Positions 61,153-64,000 of a DNA stretch of 64,000 nucleotides are shown here, piece by piece; within the stretch, counting starts at the first letter, position 1, and each line of letters starts with the position of its first letter. The stretch lies in NCBI GenBank assembly GCA_910587915.1, contig CAJUOB010000010.1, positions 1 through 64,000 of the forward strand, written 5' to 3'. Under the pieces are notes generated by a model. It saw nothing but the letters and a program-made list of their open reading frames with translations, did no database searches and was not told the origin of the DNA. A program made the position numbers and the translations under genes. This DNA is from an uncultured Muribaculaceae bacterium (GTDB lineage Bacteria; Bacteroidota; Bacteroidia; Bacteroidales; Muribaculaceae).

Positions 61153-63636
61153 ATGAAATTATCGCAACTTCATACCGGCGAGACCGGGATAGTGGTGAAG
61201 GTTCTGGGCCACGGAGCCTTCCGCAAACGTCTGATAGAGATGGGATTTGTGAAAGGACACGGAGTGTCGGTGGTGCTTCATGCACCGTTGCGCGATCCTA
61301 TCAAGTACGACATCATGGGATATGAGGTGTCGTTGCGTCGATCGGAGGCCGATCTTGTCGAGGTGGTGAAAATATCGCCTGAGGAAGCTGCGGTGCTTGG
61401 TGCCAAAGCCGTTATGACTCCGGCGCCGACTGTGGAGACTCTCGACGTTCAGCGAGAGTACCATCAGGAGCGTCATACTATAAATGTGGCATTTATAGGC
61501 AATCCGAATTGTGGCAAAACGTCGCTCTTCAATATCGCCTCGGGCGCCAAGGAGCATGTGGGCAACTATAGCGGTGTGACCGTCGATGCCAAAAGCGGAT
61601 ATTTCGAGCATGGCCCATACAGAATAAATATCGTGGACCTTCCGGGCACATATTCGCTTACATGCTATTCGCCCGAGGAACTGTATGTGCGCCAATATCT
61701 TAAGGCCAATACTCCCGATGTGATAGTGAATGTGGTGGATACTACCAATCTCGAGCGTAATCTATTTCTCACAACCGAGCTTATCGACATGGACCGCAGC
61801 ATGGTGATTGCCCTGAACATGTACGACGAGGTGCGGTCGCGCGGTGGCGAGCTCGACTATCATAGCCTTGGTGCCATGATCGGTGTGCCGATGGTGCCTA
61901 TAGTGGCCAAAACCGGAGAGGGAGTGGAGCAACTGTTCGACACGGTGGTGTCGGTGTTCGAAGGCCGCAATACGACGGTTCGCCATATCCATGTTAATCT
62001 CGGTACAGACCTCGAAGGTGCCATCCGTCAGCTTGTGGATAAAATCAAGGCAACACCTGGCGTGAGCAAGCACTTTTCGCCCCGATATCTGGCTATAAAG
62101 CTGCTCGAGGGAGATCATGAGATTGAAGATGAAATGTCGGCGAACGGTACCTCCGGGAATGACGCGTCGGCTAAGGGTGGACGTCGACGTCTGTTCCGCG
62201 GCGGCGAGCGCCGCATATGGCAGCAGCATGTTCATGCCGGGGCCGACAGTCCGGTGGTGCTTCTGCGAGATAAGCTGCGTGGCCGCATAGAGTCGCTGCG
62301 CAATGAGGATATATCGTCGATGGTGGCAGCCGAGAAATACGGTTTTATAGCCGGTGCGCTTGCCGAGACCTATCACCCCGGCAAGAAAGGTGCAGGACGT
62401 GCCACACGTGTGCTCGATTCGCTGGCGACCAACAAGTTGCTGGGCTTTCCGATATTTTTCCTTATAATGTTCTTCATATTCTGGGCGACTTTTGTCATCG
62501 GTCAGTACCCGATGGAATGGATAGAGGGCGCAGTGGGATGGCTGAGCGGTGTTGTCGAAAAGCTGATGCCCGAGGGGCCGCTTAAAGATATGGTGGCCGA
62601 CGGTATAATAGGAGGTGTTGGCGGCGTGATAGTATTCCTGCCCAATATCCTCATATTGTATTTCTGCATATCGTTTATGGAGGACTCGGGCTACATGGCC
62701 CGTGCAGCATTCATCATGGATAAGGTGATGCACCGCATAGGTCTTCATGGCAAATCGTTCATACCGCTGGTGATGGGTTTCGGCTGTAATGTGCCGGCCA
62801 TATTGTCGTCGCGAGCCATCGAGAGCCGCTCGAGCCGTATCATCACCATACTTATCAATCCATTCATGTCGTGCTCGGCACGTCTGCCGGTGTATGTACT
62901 TCTGGTCGGAACATTCTTTGCGGCGTCGGCTCCGATGGTGATGATGGGCCTCTATCTTGTAGGCATACTTGTGGCAGTGATTACCGCCAGGCTGCTTCGC
63001 CGATTCCTTTTCAAGAAGGATGAGACGCCGTTTGTGATGGAACTTCCGCCTTACCGTATGCCAACCATGAAGGCATCTCTGAGTCATACCTGGGCCAAGG
63101 GCAAGCAGTATCTCAAGAAGATGGGTGGTATCATACTTGTGGCCAGTGTACTGGTGTGGGCACTCAACTATTTTCCCCTTGGACGCGATGAGAGTGCGGC
63201 GCTGGATTCGTCGGTGGTCGATCCGAGCCGCGATTCCTATCTAGAGATGGCGGGCAAGACCATCAATCCGGTCATGGAACCTCTTGGTTTCCACTGGCGT
63301 GCATCGGTGGCTGCTCTTGCCGGTGTACCGGCCAAGGAAATTGTGGTGTCGACTCTCGGGGTGCTCTATACCGATGATGAGACCGTTTCGGATGCCCGTC
63401 TGGGTGCGCGTCTGGAGCAGCCCGATCCGGTGACGGGTAAACCTGATTTCACGGCGGCATCGGCCTTGGCTTTTCTGGTCTTCATATTGCTCTATTGCCC
63501 CTGCTTTGCCACAATCGTGGCTATAATACGCGAGACGGGTAGTTGGCGTTATGGCATGTTTAGCGTGGTGTACAATACCGTGGTGGCATGGTTGCTGGCA
63601 TTCGGCGTGTATCGCCTGGCGCTATTGTGGCTATGA
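61153..63636 (+). CDS. feoB: ferrous iron transporter, FeoA-FeoB fusion
   Basis: About 827 residues from the ATG at 61153. Residues ~1-75 are a FeoA SH3-like domain (KLSQLHTGETGIVVKV, RLIEMGFVKGH). FeoB begins with the G domain: G1 GNPNCGKTSLFN (~115), switch I YSGVTVDAK, G3 DLPGTYSL, G4 read as NMYDE. A long Lys/Arg/Gly/Ser linker (~330-370) follows, then the core with two Gate motifs (MGFGCNVPAILSSRAI and LAGVPAKEIVVSTLGVLY) and CSARLPVYVLL. It imports Fe2+ across the inner membrane. The fusion is common in Bacteroidetes. It ends 6 bp inside the convergent EamA gene. Confidence 0.95.
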   Translation: MKLSQLHTGETGIVVKVLGHGAFRKRLIEMGFVKGHGVSVVLHAPLRDPIKYDIMGYEVSLRRSEADLVEVVKISPEEAAVLGAKAVMTPAPTVETLDVQREYHQERHTINVAFIGNPNCGKTSLFNIASGAKEHVGNYSGVTVDAKSGYFEHGPYRINIVDLPGTYSLTCYSPEELYVRQYLKANTPDVIVNVVDTTNLERNLFLTTELIDMDRSMVIALNMYDEVRSRGGELDYHSLGAMIGVPMVPIVAKTGEGVEQLFDTVVSVFEGRNTTVRHIHVNLGTDLEGAIRQLVDKIKATPGVSKHFSPRYLAIKLLEGDHEIEDEMSANGTSGNDASAKGGRRRLFRGGERRIWQQHVHAGADSPVVLLRDKLRGRIESLRNEDISSMVAAEKYGFIAGALAETYHPGKKGAGRATRVLDSLATNKLLGFPIFFLIMFFIFWATFVIGQYPMEWIEGAVGWLSGVVEKLMPEGPLKDMVADGIIGGVGGVIVFLPNILILYFCISFMEDSGYMARAAFIMDKVMHRIGLHGKSFIPLVMGFGCNVPAILSSRAIESRSSRIITILINPFMSCSARLPVYVLLVGTFFAASAPMVMMGLYLVGILVAVITARLLRRFLFKKDETPFVMELPPYRMPTMKASLSHTWAKGKQYLKKMGGIILVASVLVWALNYFPLGRDESAALDSSVVDPSRDSYLEMAGKTINPVMEPLGFHWRASVAALAGVPAKEIVVSTLGVLYTDDETVSDARLGARLEQPDPVTGKPDFTAASALAFLVFILLYCPCFATIVAIIRETGSWRYGMFSVVYNTVVAWLLAFGVYRLALLWL

Positions 63637-64000
63637 TCCGATGACGAGCAAGCCCAGACTGGCGGCCAGGATGCAGAGGTCGACGAGTTTGGCCCTTATG
63701 TGCTTTTCGTGGAGCGCAAATACTCCATAGAAGAAGGATACCAGCACGCTGCCGCGCCGAATCATCGACACTATCGATATCATGGAGTCGGGCTGCGAGA
63801 GGGCATAGAAGTATGCGATGTCGGCGGTGGTGAGGAACAAGGCAATGCAGGGGATGCTCCATCGCCATTCGAAGCGCCCGCCTGCTCCGTGTGTTGTGCG
63901 TTTGAGAATGAGCACAGCCGCTCCCATGATGAATACTTGGTAGAGCGAGTACCATGCCTGTACTTCGAGGGGATCGAAGCGACGCAGCAGGTATTTGTCG
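63631..64000 (-). CDS. EamA/DMT-family transporter, 5' end beyond window
   Basis: The frame is open from the stop at 63631 to the window edge, and residues before the first visible ATG (DKYLLRRFDPLEVQAWYSLY) continue without a stop, so the start lies outside. The visible ~122 residues hold four hydrophobic helices (VFIMGAAVLIL, WSIPCIALFLTTADIAYFYAL, MIRRGSVLVSFFYGVFAL, LVDLCILAASLGLLVIG) with the RRGSVL/H-E-K pattern of the second EamA half. Substrate unknown. Confidence 0.82.
   Translation of the reverse strand, partial: DKYLLRRFDPLEVQAWYSLYQVFIMGAAVLILKRTTHGAGGRFEWRWSIPCIALFLTTADIAYFYALSQPDSMISIVSMIRRGSVLVSFFYGVFALHEKHIRAKLVDLCILAASLGLLVIGS

Overview
This 64 kb window looks like chromosomal core from a gut-type Bacteroidales, with a Muribaculaceae-like relative plausible but not proven. 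Evidence: promoters match the Bacteroidetes consensus (TTTG or TTG about 19-21 nt upstream of TAnnTTTG), complex I has a fused nuoCD and no nuoEFG, F1 epsilon is very short, and there is a type IX secretion 'plug' protein (DUF5103), an M49 dipeptidyl peptidase lipoprotein and a FeoA-FeoB fusion. There are no rRNA genes, CRISPR arrays or intact transposases.

Layout. 1-291: the 5' part of a tRNA-Gly and its promoter. 292-1859: exonuclease III and a glycosyltransferase. 1843-9015 (minus): seven genes joined by 4-10 bp overlaps, comprising a DUF805 membrane protein, a metal-chelate/cobalamin-type ABC importer, an amino-acid:Na+ symporter, a GHL10 glycosidase-like protein and a GT2. 9221-11200: YqgE, a candidate small RNA with its own promoter and terminator, and a lipoprotein. 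11406-28566: an 18-gene run, nuoA-B-CD-H, then atpD-C-B-E-F-H-A-G, then nuoI-J-K-L-M-N, with a promoter visible only before nuoA and a terminator only after nuoN. Complex I and ATP synthase are thus interleaved in one apparent transcription unit.

29528-48219 (minus): a 12-gene operon-like run from one promoter near 48280. Most of it fits salvage of peptidoglycan amino sugars: an amidase-like secreted protein, SpoIID-like lytic protein, AmpG-like permease with an extra periplasmic domain, NamZ exo-muramidase, a FAD/Fe-S D-lactate-dehydrogenase-like protein, a DUF5009 membrane protein, a sugar kinase and MurQ etherase. MurQ releases D-lactate, so the dehydrogenase plausibly closes the pathway. 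A GT2/DUF4922 pair, an SGNH hydrolase and a helicase with an embedded DEDDh exonuclease share the run. It ends at a 54 bp palindrome resembling insertion-sequence ends.

48385-53480: ung, the T9SS plug protein, DUF3109, an SNF-type transporter, a second candidate small RNA and an orphan ECF sigma factor. 53540-55061: a small AT-richer islet with a toxin/antitoxin-like pair under a 28 bp palindromic operator, and an unknown basic protein. 55068-64000: dipeptidyl peptidase III, ftsH, rsfS, a LolC/E-like permease, feoAB and a partial EamA transporter.

All calls come from reading the sequence; no database search was run. Residue positions are approximate.
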